This document shows positions 33,560-44,799 of a stretch of DNA of 62,000 nucleotides, one piece after another. The notes under the pieces are model-generated. The model was not told the DNA's origin and made no database searches. It saw only the letters and a list, made by a program, of their open reading frames with translations. Every line of letters begins with the position of its first letter. Positions within the stretch are counted from its first letter, which is position 1. A program made the translations under genes and the position numbers. Source of the DNA: Cryptomeria japonica (taxonomy: Eukaryota; Streptophyta; Pinopsida; Cupressales; Cupressaceae); assembly GCF_030272615.1 (NCBI RefSeq), contig NC_081413.1:332422302-332484301 (forward strand), given 5' to 3'.

Positions 33560-34774
33560 GATCACAGACCTCAGTTCAAGCCTAAATAATGGCTTATTTG
33601 AAGCAATTCAATACATATTTTATACACCTAAAAATGTTCTGAGGATAATTAATTAAATAAGCAATTATTTAATTAATCTCCCTTCCTAATTTGATTGAAT
33701 TTATTAGAAATTTGATTAAATCCCTTTCATCTACTTATTAATAAATCTAAGGATTTATTTAATAGGTTCATTTCAATAGTCCTCTTTGATTAATTAATCC
33801 TCCGCCCATTTAATTCATTTCTTTTAATCCCCTAATTAATTAAAACAAATCAATTTATGAGTTGTTGAAAGTTAATTAGCCTTTTCCTATTTAAAATTTT
33901 AAATTCAAATTACCCACATGCCTCCTAACTTCTAACCACCTAACCTAACCACCACCTAACCTAAACCGTTCCACCTAACCCTGGGTTTAACTAACTCTAT
34001 CCTATCTTGCACATCCTAACCTCCTTATCCTAACCTCCTATGGGTTGGATATCCTCCCCTTGAGACACATGGCACTTATGCCACATATCTCCTCCCTTGG
34101 ACACTTGCCCTCTTATGAGCAAGGCTCCTTGACACTTGTCACCATAGAGATGACAAGTGTCCCTCCCTACAACCTCTTCTCCAACCTCCTCCAATTTCAC
34201 CCTTGATATCTTCAGACTCAATCTTGACCGTTGATTCCTGCCACCTCACCCTCGGCCTTGGAAATCCTATAAATATCCCCCATTTTGGAGCACAAAGGAT
34301 CCCATCTGATATAATTTTAAGCATTGTTACTATAGGAATATCCCTTTTAGTATATCATTTAAGCATTGTTCTTATAGGCAATTGCATCTTAGATCTAGTT
34401 TAATTTGATCATTTTCTAGCATAATTGTTGAATCATGTAGCTTAATCAATCTATTTTCTAGCTTAATTGCATTATCATCATAGATTAATCATGCATATCA
34501 TTAGCTTAATTAGACTCTTGGATTAATCTAGCATAGTTAATCTCATATAGCTTGCATATCATCATCATTTCAAATCCTCCATTTAGGTGTAGTCAAGTCA
34601 TTGGGATTGCTTATCCAGACCTGAGAGCAAAACCACACTCGCATCTCTTAGGAGGTGATAGGTCGCTTTGTCATGGTTTATCTTTTATTTTATTTTAATT
34701 TGCTAACCATGCTTGTAATGATCTATTGAGTGTTTGTGTTGCAACTGTAGGTACCCTACTTCAAACACACGACA
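33560..34774 (+). repeat. 5' LTR of the Tat-type element (left end uncertain)
   Basis: A TATA box (TATAAATA) lies at 34,268-34,275. The LTR ends CACACGACA at 34,774, three bases before the primer-binding site. The left end is not fixed because no 3' LTR is available; a TGTTCTGAGG near 33,639 is another possible start. The segment 33,640-33,860 is rich in TTAATTAA words. Confidence 0.5.
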
Positions 34775-34776
34775 TT

Positions 34777-34796
34777 TTGGCACCCACTGTGGGGCC
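34777..34796 (+). promoter_or_regulatory. Primer-binding site
   Basis: TTGGCACCCACTGTGGGGCC lies just after the LTR end. It resembles the TGGCGCCCACCGTGGGGC class of primer sites seen in plant Tat elements, where a host tRNA primes minus-strand DNA. The core is nearly palindromic (CCCAC/GTGGG). Confidence 0.65.
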
Positions 34797-36863
34797 GTAT
34801 ATCTAATTTCTTGGCCTCTCTCATCATCAAATCTTCAATCTCACGGGTTTCTAGCCGAGCCTATTTCAGAATCTCGTACAAGTACCTTTATAGTACCGTA
34901 CAATTTTCTTTGTGCACTCGTACGGGTATATGAGAATACTCGTACGAATTTGCTTATGTGTTTTCAAAAAAAATTGCATTTTAGGGTTTTTATGCTTCAA
35001 TCTGGCTATTACTAATGCTAACCCTGGTCTGTTTGTCAGTTTTCTAGTAGCCTAACTAGTTTTTGTAGGACTTTTGTCGAAGATTATGCTTGCCAAAGCT
35101 TCATTTCATCAAAACAAAATGACTACTAACAAATCTATTTTGCAGGTTGCCTAAGGAAAATCAACAAGACTTTGTGTATTCTTAAGTTTTCTAGGCACAC
35201 TTATTTTGCTAATGGTAAATGAACATCTTGTTTTCTATGGTTGAGAAGTTGTCTAAAAGGTAGGAGAGTATGCTCTTGTCCATTTGGATAATCAGAAATC
35301 CCGACCCTTAAAGTGCTTCTATGTTTGAGATTTGATTACCTTTAGCGGGCCTGTCACAGTGGGAAAAAGTAATCACCTTGTGAGAATGACCCAAGTGACT
35401 ACAACTAGACCTAAGCTTTCCGACTCACTCTAAAAAATAGGCTTCTTGAGATTTAAGTCTAGGAGGATGGGATTATTTGATTTCTCTTTTGAGATCTCTC
35501 ATATCATACATTTAATAGGGCCTTGCGGTCTCAATCACGCTTGCATGACTACTTCTTGTTTCGGTATCTTTTTGGGCTATAGGCCTCAATCTTGCTTGCG
35601 CGATTGCAAAGGGTAATTTCATACAAAAACCCTTACTAAAAACCCTAAGATAGAAGCTACCCGATTCACGTCCGAAAGGGGGATAATCTTTGTGCAAGAG
35701 AGATAGTAACTCTCCCAGGGCACTTCCCATATCGTGCCCCCATTAGCGTTTGGAGTCGGATAATACGGTGTTGAGAATCCATTGCGTGAGAATCAACGAC
35801 CGTATTCTAATTAGCTATTGAGTGTGTACCTAAGTTTTCAAGCGAAGGTTTTCTCTCTCAGCCAATTTCCTTAAGATTTAGCATGTTGTGCTTGAGGTCA
35901 CTTATCATATTAGGTGTTTGCTATGTTTTCATCCATGAAACAGAAAATCAGACATCTAAAACTGGAAAACAAAATCAAAACATCAAACTTCATTGATCAC
36001 AAATCTGTCCTAATAATTTTTTTCTCTATTTTGTCCTCAGTCGTATGAGCTTTCTAGTTTGTCGTATGGGAAATCTAGTTTATCGTCTAGTTCTGTGGCA
36101 ATTCTCATGCGAGTCAGTTTAGCAGAATCTTTTTTGTTATCTTTTGTCATCTGGTCCTGTGGTAAGTCTCGTACGAGTTTAGGATTTTGTCGTGTGAGAT
36201 TTATAGTTTATCATATGGATCTATCTAAATTGTTGTCTGGGATTGTCTAAATTGTCGTAAGAATTTTTGTCTCTGTCAATCCAGAGTAGTCTTCTTGCAT
36301 GTCTTTTTCATATCTGTCATGTTTTCTTGGTCAATTTATAGTGAGCATATACACCTGATATCTATAATTTTGTGATTAGATTGTTTTCTTGGTTCACTTG
36401 GTCAAGTTATCTTCTATCAAATCGGATTCTAGAGGTAGAGACCCCCAAGATTTTCAAGTATTCACCTTCAACAAGTTCAAGATCTAAACATCTCAAAGTG
36501 CATTATCACCCTCTTTGATAAACTGATCACTCAAAACATAGTTTCTCATCAGGATCTATCATCCTCTATCACGAAACTACAACATTTGGTCAGGATAACC
36601 TTGTCCCACATCGTAGGATATATCGTTCCTACTGGACTTCGTTTGATCAAAATCATCATCATTGCACTCCAAAATCGAAGATCAAAAAACTTGCAAACAA
36701 TCAAAACACTTGAATTATCTTTTCATGTCATATCACTCTATCATATCTACATTGACAGTTGATCATTTATTGAAACACCTCCTAGACAATTGAATCCTTT
36801 CACAATATCCAACACACGTGTATGCTTGTTTTAACTAGAGCGTAGAGGCGAAAGATCATAGAA
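34797..36863 (+). other. Untranslated leader of the Tat-type element
   Basis: This 2 kb leader has no coding region. It is marked by repeated CTCGTACGAG-like palindromes (34,939-34,948 with one mismatch, 36,168-36,177 exact) and TTGTCGT(A/G)TG(A/G)G words between 34,870 and 36,260. The same words occur in the unit of the tandem array downstream. A role in RNA dimerisation or packaging is possible but unproven. Confidence 0.6.
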
Positions 36864-37130
36864 ATGGAAATCAAAACATTTGAAATAACTGATGATTATA
36901 GGAACATGGAACACGAAAATGAAATACAAGAAGAAGGAGAAATAACAGAACAACATCTCAGAGAAATCAAACAAGATCCTAAATTCGATAAATTTATGGA
37001 GAAAATATTGGAGGGAGAAAAAGAAAAATACTTCCTAATGTTAGCAAGATATGGTGCTACACTCCCCCAAGATTTTTCTATGAGCAAATTAGGACAAAAG
37101 AGAAGTGACCCTTTCCATGATAACGAATGA
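36864..37130 (+). pseudogene. N-terminal region of Tat polyprotein
   Basis: The frame starts at ATG 36,864 (MEIKTFEITDD) and is strongly acidic (EENEIQEEGEITEQ-like) with a short hydrophobic helix FLMLARYGATLP. It ends in TGA at 37,128. The next coding segment (gag) is in another frame, so this is the detached start of the gag reading frame or a separate small leader protein. No known domain is recognised. Confidence 0.5.
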
Positions 37131-37401
37131 CATGAGGAGATTTTGGTCTCAAAAAGGACAACACATCAATTCCTGATAACACAAGAACTAATGAGGAAAC
37201 TTCCATTCCCAAAAGGGATGATGTAGAAATTCTCAACAAAGCTAAATCTAATGAGGACACAAGAAAGGGTTGAGATGATACAAAAAAAGATCAAGATCAT
37301 ACTAGAACGCAAACTCATGGTTATACAAGAACAAATCATGTTGTTATCCTATCACAACTCTTACACAACAAATACTAACACTGCAAACACAGATTCAAGA
37401 T

Positions 37402-37835
37402 ATGCAGAGAGGAACTGTTAGAAGATACTCGCTTCAAGAAATTTGTCCTTACCCATTCGACATAAATCTAAACATGATACCATTTCCTACATGTTGTGAA
37501 ACTCCTCGATATGATAAATATAATGGAAGCACTGACGCCCAAGATCATATACGAGAATTTTGCATGATGAGTATGGATTTTGCACATGAGGATACATACC
37601 TGATGAGATTATTTCCAGAGAGCTTAAGTGGACTAGCTATGGAATGGTTCTCCAAACTTCCACCTGGAATTAGATTATTCGCAGAATTGGTGGATAAGTT
37701 TGTTTCACAATACTCTTACATATTCAACATGAGGTTACAATGCTATACCTATGTAATACTAAACAAAAGAGTGGAGAACCTTTCAAGACATTTCTATAGA
37801 GATGGAGACAGTTAGCTTCACGATATCCTTAAACG
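37402..37835 (+). pseudogene. Tat gag, capsid-like domain
   Basis: The protein shows PRYDKYNGSTDAQDHIREF, LMRLFPESLSGLAMEWFSKL and FVSQYSYIFNMR, the Retrotrans_gag pattern of plant Gypsy elements. It would assemble the virus-like particle. A frameshift near 37,800 moves the reading to the next frame (RWRQLASRYP, then a TAA before TVSEYEK). The codons around the break suggest one small indel plus one point mutation. Confidence 0.8.
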
Positions 37836-39443
37836 GTGTCGGAATACGAGAAAATAGACATATTCATCGACAACCTAAATGGACAAATGATCTATCAACT
37901 AAAAGTGCAATGCGATCAAAATTTTGAAAAGATGATTGATAATGGTATCAAAATGGAAGAAGCTATGGTAAGGAAGGGTGAGTTGAAGCTATGCAAAGAA
38001 GGAGTTAATCCTCCTAACAACAATAACAATGATAAGCCTAAATTTTGGAATAGAAATCAAAATGTCATCAATGATGGGATAGTGGATAACAACAATGTAA
38101 AACCAAAACAACCCATTTTCAATTTATCCACTCACTCAGCAATGGCTCAACAAAACAACAATCACCAAAAATCAACTTTCAACAATTTCTTTCGAAGGAA
38201 ATTTACAAACATTGGTGAACCACTTGGGTCAGCACTAAAGATGCTTCTCGCAAACAAATTGATTACTTTTCCAAAAGGAAGGAACTTAGAACCTCAAGTA
38301 AAACCCTCTTGGTGGAATGACAACCACTATTGCGATTTCCATCAAAACAAGGGACACCACACGGATAATTGTCAGAGGTTGAAACATGTCATCCAAGATT
38401 TGATTGATAATGGAGTGATAACTATGGATGGACATACGACAAATGAATCTCATACGTCTTTTAAAACTCCACTTCCAAACTATGAGAAGGGTGACTCATC
38501 GATAGCACACAATGGTAAGGGTAAAGCAAAGGTGAATTATACTCATACATATGATAATGTGGTAAATGTGATTGTAATTAAAGAAAAACAACATCAAGAA
38601 CCTGCTCATGCTATCACAAGAAGCAAAGCTAAAGTTGTTTTACCGGGTCCTACCACTAACATGTCATCCACTGCAAAACAATACAGTTTAGTGGATCAAT
38701 TACAGAAAACGCCCATGCAAATATCCATCGTAGAACTTTTAAAGCTTTCACCTGGACACAAAGAAAAAATTGAAAGAACATTAGTAGATACAACAGTGTC
38801 TAAGGATCTTGATATAAATCAATTCCAAACCATGGTGGGATATCTCACAACCCCTCACTGCTTATCATTCATTGAAAAAGATGACATGTCCTTGCAACAT
38901 CCCCATAATGTTCCCTTGCATATCGAAGTCCTCATTCATAAGACGCGAGTTAAACGTGTCCTAATAGATGGTGGAGCTAGCTTAAACATTTTATCATTGA
39001 GTCTTGTCCATGCTCTAGGTTATTTAGAAGATATAGTTGATCCCCCAAAAAAGATCACCATCAAAGCATATGATAAAGAAGAATGCTTCTCTAAAGGGAT
39101 TGTGATATTACCCATCAAAGTGGGACCTTTGAAGAAAGACACAACATGCCAAGTTATAGACTTAGAATTATCATACAACATACTCTTGGGAAGACCCTGG
39201 ATACATGACATACAAGTTGTTCCATCAACATATCATCAGTGCCTAAAATTTCCCTACAATGGGCAAGAAATCATAATCTCAGCAGATTCAAATCCATTTC
39301 AGTACTGTAGTAATCTAAAACTAGCCCAAGAGGTCATTGTTCCTCATAATAGGGAGGCATCATCTTCGAACACACAATCCAAAGAAAAATCATTTGCCTC
39401 AATTTTGTCAAGTATGGAAAAACAAATGCAACAAAGAAATTGA
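37836..39443 (+). pseudogene. Tat gag C-terminus and aspartic protease
   Basis: This is the longest open frame in the window (about 535 codons). It continues gag with EYEKIDIFIDNLNGQMIYQL, an Asn-rich linker and the Cys/His motif YCDFHQNKGHHTDNCQRLKH. A retroviral-type protease follows with the active site RVLIDGGASLNILSL near 38,960 and the flap and core LELSYNILLGRPWIH near 39,165. The active site D-G-G-A replaces the usual D-S/T-G-A, so activity is uncertain. The frame ends at TGA 39,441, but the same frame continues as coding-like sequence, so the stop is a mutation and not the natural end. Confidence 0.8.
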
Positions 39444-40712
39444 GGGAATGGAGAATATTCAATATCACAACTACCACTTTCTCCTCAGTCCTATGGAAAA
39501 CCATCAAACTCTAAACAACAACCAATTGTAAAACATCTTCCAATATTTAATGGAGCATTTGTTAGTGTTGGGACCTTATCATAGGAAACATAAGACAAAG
39601 ATGTGTTGCAGTGGCTATACAAGGATGAAGAAGTCCAACAAAAGATCAACAATGTCAGAATACCTACAGAAAAGTATGGAAAAGGATTTAACATCCTTCA
39701 AAAAATGGGATACACTAGAACATGTCCTATAGGAAAAAGAAAATAAGGTATCTCATAACCTATCCAACCTCGTACTCAACAGGCTACAGATAAAGCAGGC
39801 TTAGGGTATGGACAAGTTACTCTACCAGAAGACTCATCTTCTAGCCAACAACAAGAGGAATATGAAAACAGACAAGAACAACTTGCAATTGAAAGGGAAT
39901 AAGCATCTGCCAAGCAACAATCACAAGAAAACATGAAATTGAAAAAGAAGCAAGCCTCAAATCAGCAAAAAAAACAAACTAAAGGCACCTCCCAAGCAGC
40001 ATTAACTCTCAATCAAAACAAGCACAAATCTAGTACTAATCAAGAAGAGCTCATAGCAAGGTTGACAGAACTCAATCTCAGTCCCGAAGAAGCTGAATAT
40101 GAAAGAAGAAAAGATATAGCAAGAAAAATAGAAGAAACAAATCAAACGCTATATGAACAAATCTGTAGATTGCAAGCTGCTAGTGAGACATATTCTAATG
40201 AATGGGAATGGGATTCCTATCATTATGAAGAATCAGCTGAATAAAATTTCTTTGAAGAAGATGTAGGAGTCAATGTAGTTCACACGTATGTAGGGCAAAC
40301 ATTAGGAACTGGCCCACTTGAATTAGAATCACAGTCGGTTGACTTGGACTTAATTGAGGACGATTAGGAGCTCCTTGTGCGTGGTTATTCTGATGAGAGT
40401 ATCGTTCTAGACATTGACATACATATCAAAAACTTTGACATCTCTATCATGACCCTAAATACCCTCGAAGCATCTCAACCTAAGGACCCCTTACCTCTAA
40501 TCCACCCTGAACTTATTGATTGGGAAAATGAAATACATACTGCCATTGATACCTTTCCTAATGACCATGCCATATCCTTATATCTTAATGCAATCGAACC
40601 CACAACAACTTTCACCAAGAATTTCAACAACGCATCTTCCAGTCAAGTAGGTGCCAAATCTCCTAGTCGCAAAAAGGAAAATAAAGAAAACAATATCAGG
40701 TCTAATGCTTAA
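39444..40712 (+). pseudogene. Tat polyprotein linker with G-patch domain
   Basis: The frame of the protease continues through about nine stops, mostly TAA and TAG. At 39,670-39,815 it reads YGKGFNILQKMGYTRTCPIG, then after two stops DKAGLGYG. This glycine-rich pattern is a G-patch, an RNA-binding or helicase-activating motif known next to protease in some retroelements. A glutamine- and lysine-rich stretch follows (39,820-40,030), then LIARLTELNLSPEEAEYERR and an acidic region to 40,712. The remainder up to the RT is spacer. Confidence 0.65.
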
Positions 40713-41930
40713 AACCATTTATTGGTAACATTAGATCAGGAAAAAGTAAAAAGAAAGGACACATCTAACGACGAAAACCTCCTCGAGGCACCGAAAGATG
40801 GGAGATTTGACACTTTACCTGAGCACTATCAAGAAAGGTCATCCATTTTGATCGAACCAACATAGGCATTTAACATTGGCACAACAGAGAAACCAAAGAT
40901 TCTATATCCAACAACTTCTCTATCAGAGCAAGAAATGCAACAATTTTGCCTAGTCATATGTAGACATGCCAGGGTTGGATCCGAATCTTATTATGCATCA
41001 CTTAAATGTCAGTCCAGGAGCCAAACCAGTTCAACAAAAATTAAGGAAGATGCATCCTCATATCGCTCTTCTAGTCAAAGAAGAACTAAAGAAATTACTA
41101 GATGTAGGATTCATCAGACCTGTAGCATATCCTCAATGGGTATCAAACACCATTCCTGTTTCCAAACTAGATAAAAGTATCAAAATATGCACAAACTTCA
41201 GATATCTTAATAATGCATGTCCAAAGGATGACTTTCCTTTGCCTAACATTGACATCATTGTGGATTTAACTGTTGGACACTCCATGTTTTCTCTAATGGA
41301 TAGTTTCTCTGGATACAATCAGATTAAAATAGCACCTGAAGATCAAGAAAAGACAAATTTCACATGTTCGTGGGGTACTTTTTGCTTGAACGTCATGCCT
41401 TTTGGACTAAAGAACGCATGTGCCACATATTAGAGAGTTATGCCAATGATATTCCATGACATGATGCATACATTCATGGAAGACTATGTGGATGACATAT
41501 TGGCCAAATCATACAATAGAGAAGAACATATAGGGATACTTGAAAAGATCTTTGACCAGTTAGAACAATACAAGCTATGGATAAATCCTAAGAAATGTGC
41601 CTTTGGTGTCACTTCAGGCAAGCTATTAGGATACATTGGTTCAACTAGAGGTATCGAAGTAGATCCAACTAAGGTCAAAGAAATCATGGAAATGGAATCT
41701 CCCAAGAATATCAATCAACTCAGATCCCTCCAAGGAAGACTATAGTCAATCAGAAGATTTGTTGCTCATCTAGCAAATAAATGCCAACCATTTACTCATC
41801 TTTTGCATAAAAATGTTAATTTCAGGTGGGACCATAAATGTGAAGAAGCATTCAACAAGATCAAGGCCTATCTCATGCAACCACCTGTCCTAATGTCACC
41901 AATTCTAAGAAAGTTGTTGTTACTGTGTGT
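40713..41930 (+). pseudogene. Tat reverse transcriptase, truncated at RNase H
   Basis: After a short spacer and a frameshift near 40,960 the RT reads MPGLDPNLIMHHLNV, GFIRPVAYPQWVSNTIPV, CTNFRYLNNACPKDDFPLP and GTFCLNVMPFGLKNACATY. A TAG at 41,434 stands where a Gln is usual. The catalytic YVDD is intact at 41,485-41,496, in EDYVDDILAKSYNREEHI. The connection domain and start of RNase H (FRWDHKCEEAFNKIKAYL) follow another TAG near 41,743. Similarity stops at about 41,925, where the tandem array is joined. Confidence 0.85.
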
Positions 41931-41944
41931 GTGAAAAAGTGGTC

Positions 41945-43067
41945 TGTAAGCTGCAAGAACAACACTTCAATTAAGTCATTATATGCATGGTTAATAATCA
42001 ATAATAAATAAGTAATAAATCATAACAAAACGACTAATTGCCTTCTAAAAGATGCGAGTATAAGATTGCTCTTAGACTGTTATAAGCAATACCAGTGACT
42101 AGACTACACCAAGATGAAGGATTTAATCTATATGATATTAACTATATGGATGCAAGATGGATGAATAATTCAATCAAATAATCAATTCAAGCAATAACAG
42201 ATTCAAGCCATGATGAGTGAGTAAAATGGATGCAAATAATCTAAAAAGCACAATAATCTTCAATGACTCCAGAGCGAAATTAGCATGATAATAATCTCCA
42301 AGCATGTTCTCAAAAATCTCTGGGGTGAATTGAAATGAGAGCTAAAGACTGAATTTATAGAGAATCACAAAAGAGAAAAAGCTCAATTTAGGATTAATTG
42401 AAAATAATTGAGAAATCAGGTTCAGTTAACCTTGAGATAGATTCCGATTTTAGTTTAATTGAAATGTATTCAAATTAGAAGTCCAAGTTGCATTGGAAAT
42501 AATAATAAATTAATTCCATGCACTTGTGATAAAAATAGATAATTCTTTTCAAGAAAAGAGTCTTTTCAATGCAACTGAACTTCTTTTTCTGAAAAAGCTT
42601 TGAGTTCCAATTTTAGAGAATAATTCAATAATTCAATTTAAATTGCTTTTTTGATTTCAAGTTCTAAATTTAGAAAAAGAAATAATATCTCAAGTTTGAT
42701 TTCTCTCTCAGTTCAATTCTTTTATTTTTTTAATTTCAATTCAACTCTTGTTTTGTAATTAATTCCTCTTTTGTAATAAATTAATTCCTTTTGCATGATT
42801 AAATGGCAATTTTATTAATTAATTAAATATGCAAGGATATTTAATAAATTAAAATAGGATAATTGATCAAAATGATATTCTTGGAAATGATTCAATTAAT
42901 TAAATGAATATTTAATTAATATTGAGTAATTGATTTGCCATGCGATATTGGTTGATTAAAGAATTAATAATGTGCTCAAGATTGATTTAATGCCTTTGGT
43001 TAGGACTTTGGTGATGTTGTCGAGATTAGGGGCCCATGGTTTAGATGACTATTTTTAGGGTATTACA
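41945..43067 (+). repeat. Putative LTR within array copy 1
   Basis: The segment starts TGTAA and ends TTACA, a 5 bp inverted repeat with the TG...CA ends usual for LTRs. Neither a tRNA-type primer site after it nor a polypurine tract before the next copy's TGTAA (which follows CTCCTAGTC) is evident, so the LTR call is provisional. The corresponding segments in later copies are 6 bp longer. Confidence 0.5.
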
Positions 43068-43194
43068 TTTGCCCCTCTTTGAATTAATGTGCGAGCAACA
43101 CGTTGGTTCAAAGAATGTGTGATGTCTAGGAGATGCCAGTTCTGAACTTGAATGATCACGAACTAGATGAAGAGCAAGGTGTTTATCTTGATTT

Positions 43195-43665
43195 GAAGCG
43201 ACAAAGCTGAATGAAGTTTGATTAAAGCGATACCATTCCCGAAATTGATTGAACTGAGGAAGGATAGAAATAAAAGATACCAAACTTGAACTTGATTGAT
43301 CAAGAAGCAGATCTTACTGATCTAGAACTTGATTGAACTTAGATGCAGTGAGTGATGATAAAAATCGATCTTGAACTTAAATGATCAAGATACGATGAAG
43401 ATAAACTATTCAACTTGATCAAGAAACGAATACTGAACACTTGCTTAGATTGAGTGTGATCAAAGATACTCTTTAAAATTTTGATTAAGTTTAAACGAAT
43501 AATCAGTTTGATGTGAAGCGATGAAACTGATTAACGTTAAGAGATTGATTTAGATGAAAGACAAATATCAGCTTGATTTGAAGCGATGAAACTGACATGC
43601 CCCTAGCGATTGATTCGATTCAGATAATCGAGAGATCTCAACTTGATGTGAAGGGATGAAGCTGA
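43195..43665 (+). repeat. GAAGCGATGAAACTGA subrepeats inside the array unit
   Basis: The word GAAGCGATGAAACTGA or a close variant occurs at 43,195, 43,515, 43,580 and 43,650, usually preceded by CTTGAT(T/G)T. Three of the four lie 65-70 bp apart, and two are followed by ATGCCCC and TAGC. AACTTGATTGATCAAG-like palindromic words lie between. The same set recurs in each array copy at +2,856 steps. Confidence 0.65.
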
Positions 43666-44235
43666 GATGCCCCTTAGCAATAAGAATTGATTTTCTTTAG
43701 TTAAGAAGATTTTGCTCGACTTTTGATGAAGATTTGAAAAAAATTCTTGACTTGTGAGATGTGAGGTCATAAGGTCACGAGTATGCCCCCTCGGGAGTGA
43801 AATCGAAAGATAACGAGTGATTGATGATTATAGGCAATTGTTGACAATGATAAGTTATTTGAGCACAAATTGATTCTGAGGAATATTGAAAAAATTCGAT
43901 GCCGATTGATAAGAAATTGAGCATAGAGTTGATGTGTAGAATTGAAATTGATATTCAGCGTTGAAATTGAGCACAATTGGAAGAAAAATGAATATTTGAT
44001 GAAAAGAGCGCTAAGTGGTCAAAATTGTGAAATTGACTAGCAAAATGATCTTGAATTTCGATTTCGATCCCGAAAATAGAATCAGAATGGGCAAATTAGC
44101 TAAGGGTACAATTTGTATGTCCATCGGAGCAAGTTTAAAAAATTAGGTTTTTAGCTATATATGGGACGAAAGTGTCATTTTCAAATCATTTTAACCGTCC
44201 AAGTTTGAAAATTCAAAAAGCCTTATGCGAAGAAA

Positions 44236-44799
44236 ATGGTGGTCCCTACTCGTCAACATCGATTCGAGCGCCAGAGACGTCATAATCGACCCCGAAACTA
44301 TGAGCCAGTGGTAAGTGATCGATCTTAAGCCTCTTTATGTTTTCAATTTTGAATTTTTTTGCTCATTTTTCAAGTTTTTCGCATGTGTGGGATCGGGTTT
44401 CACGTTTTATCGTGCGAGACAGGATTCTGTCTCGTACGAGTAGCAGGTAAATTTTCTTTTGTCGTTTAGGGTTATTAGAATTGTCATTCAGGATGCACCC
44501 TTGTAACGTACGACAGGTCTGTAAAAAGACCATTTTGTCGTGCAGAGTCCAATAATTTGTCATTTGGGGTTGTTTTGTCGTGCGAAGGCTATTCCTGACT
44601 CGTACGAGATTCTGTCTCTCTGTGTTTTGTCGTTCAAGAGACAGTGAGCATTTTTGAAGGTCTAAACACGAAATTTTGATTTTGCATTTGACTTAGTTGG
44701 ATTTGCGTGATGTTGTACTTCTCTTGTAGGCTCATTTGGAATTTTTTTTGATGCTTCGTTGTTGGATTTTTGCAGGTTCGATTACCTCCTAGTCTGTAA
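44236..44799 (+). other. Possible two-exon mini-ORF at the array unit end
   Basis: ATG 44,236 opens 25 codons (MVVPTRQHRFERQRRHN, then RPRNYEPV), ending exactly at GTAAGT, a strong donor at 44,311. TTTTTGCAG at 44,775 is a good acceptor. After splicing, seven more codons (VRLPPSL) run into TAA formed by the first bases of the next unit. This looks like the beginning of a longer, spliced element protein whose remainder was deleted, not a functional peptide. The same structure occurs in every copy. Confidence 0.35.

Larger units (their letters stand above)
33560..41930 (+). mobile_element. Ty3/Gypsy retrotransposon, Tat-type, 3' truncated
   Basis: The order is 5' LTR (to about 34,774), primer-binding site (34,777-34,796), a 2 kb leader, an acidic first region (36,864-37,130), gag, aspartic protease, G-patch, a spacer, then RT up to the start of RNase H. 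The gag tail motif YCDFHQNKGHHTDNC, protease LIDGGASLN and RT context YVDDILAKS fit the plant Tat group. It ends near 41,930 where the tandem array begins, so RNase H, integrase and 3' LTR are absent from view. Stops and frameshifts throughout make it non-functional. Confidence 0.8.
41942..44791 (+). repeat. Array copy 1 (2,850 bp), 5' part diverged
   Basis: The first ~605 bp (to 42,550) differ from copies 2-7 by about 33 substitutions, a 1 bp insertion and a 7 bp deletion (TTTATTT-type word missing). From 42,551 onward no difference was found. The putative LTR runs from TGTAAGC at 41,945 to ATTACA at 43,067. The interior holds repeated GAAGCGATGAAACTGA words (43,515, 43,580, 43,650), a 25-codon open exon ending at a GT donor (44,236-44,310), palindromes CTCGTACGAG (44,431 and 44,599) and a TTTTTGCAG acceptor at 44,775. 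Confidence 0.85.

Noticed and set aside
44461-44475. TTTAGGG in the array unit as telomere repeat
   Set aside because: Only one copy of the heptamer is present per unit, with no tandem TTTAGGG run.
44771-44790. GGTTCGATTACC as a pol III B box
   Set aside because: It matches the B-box word by eye, but no A box lies at tRNA distance, and it overlaps the better-supported splice acceptor.
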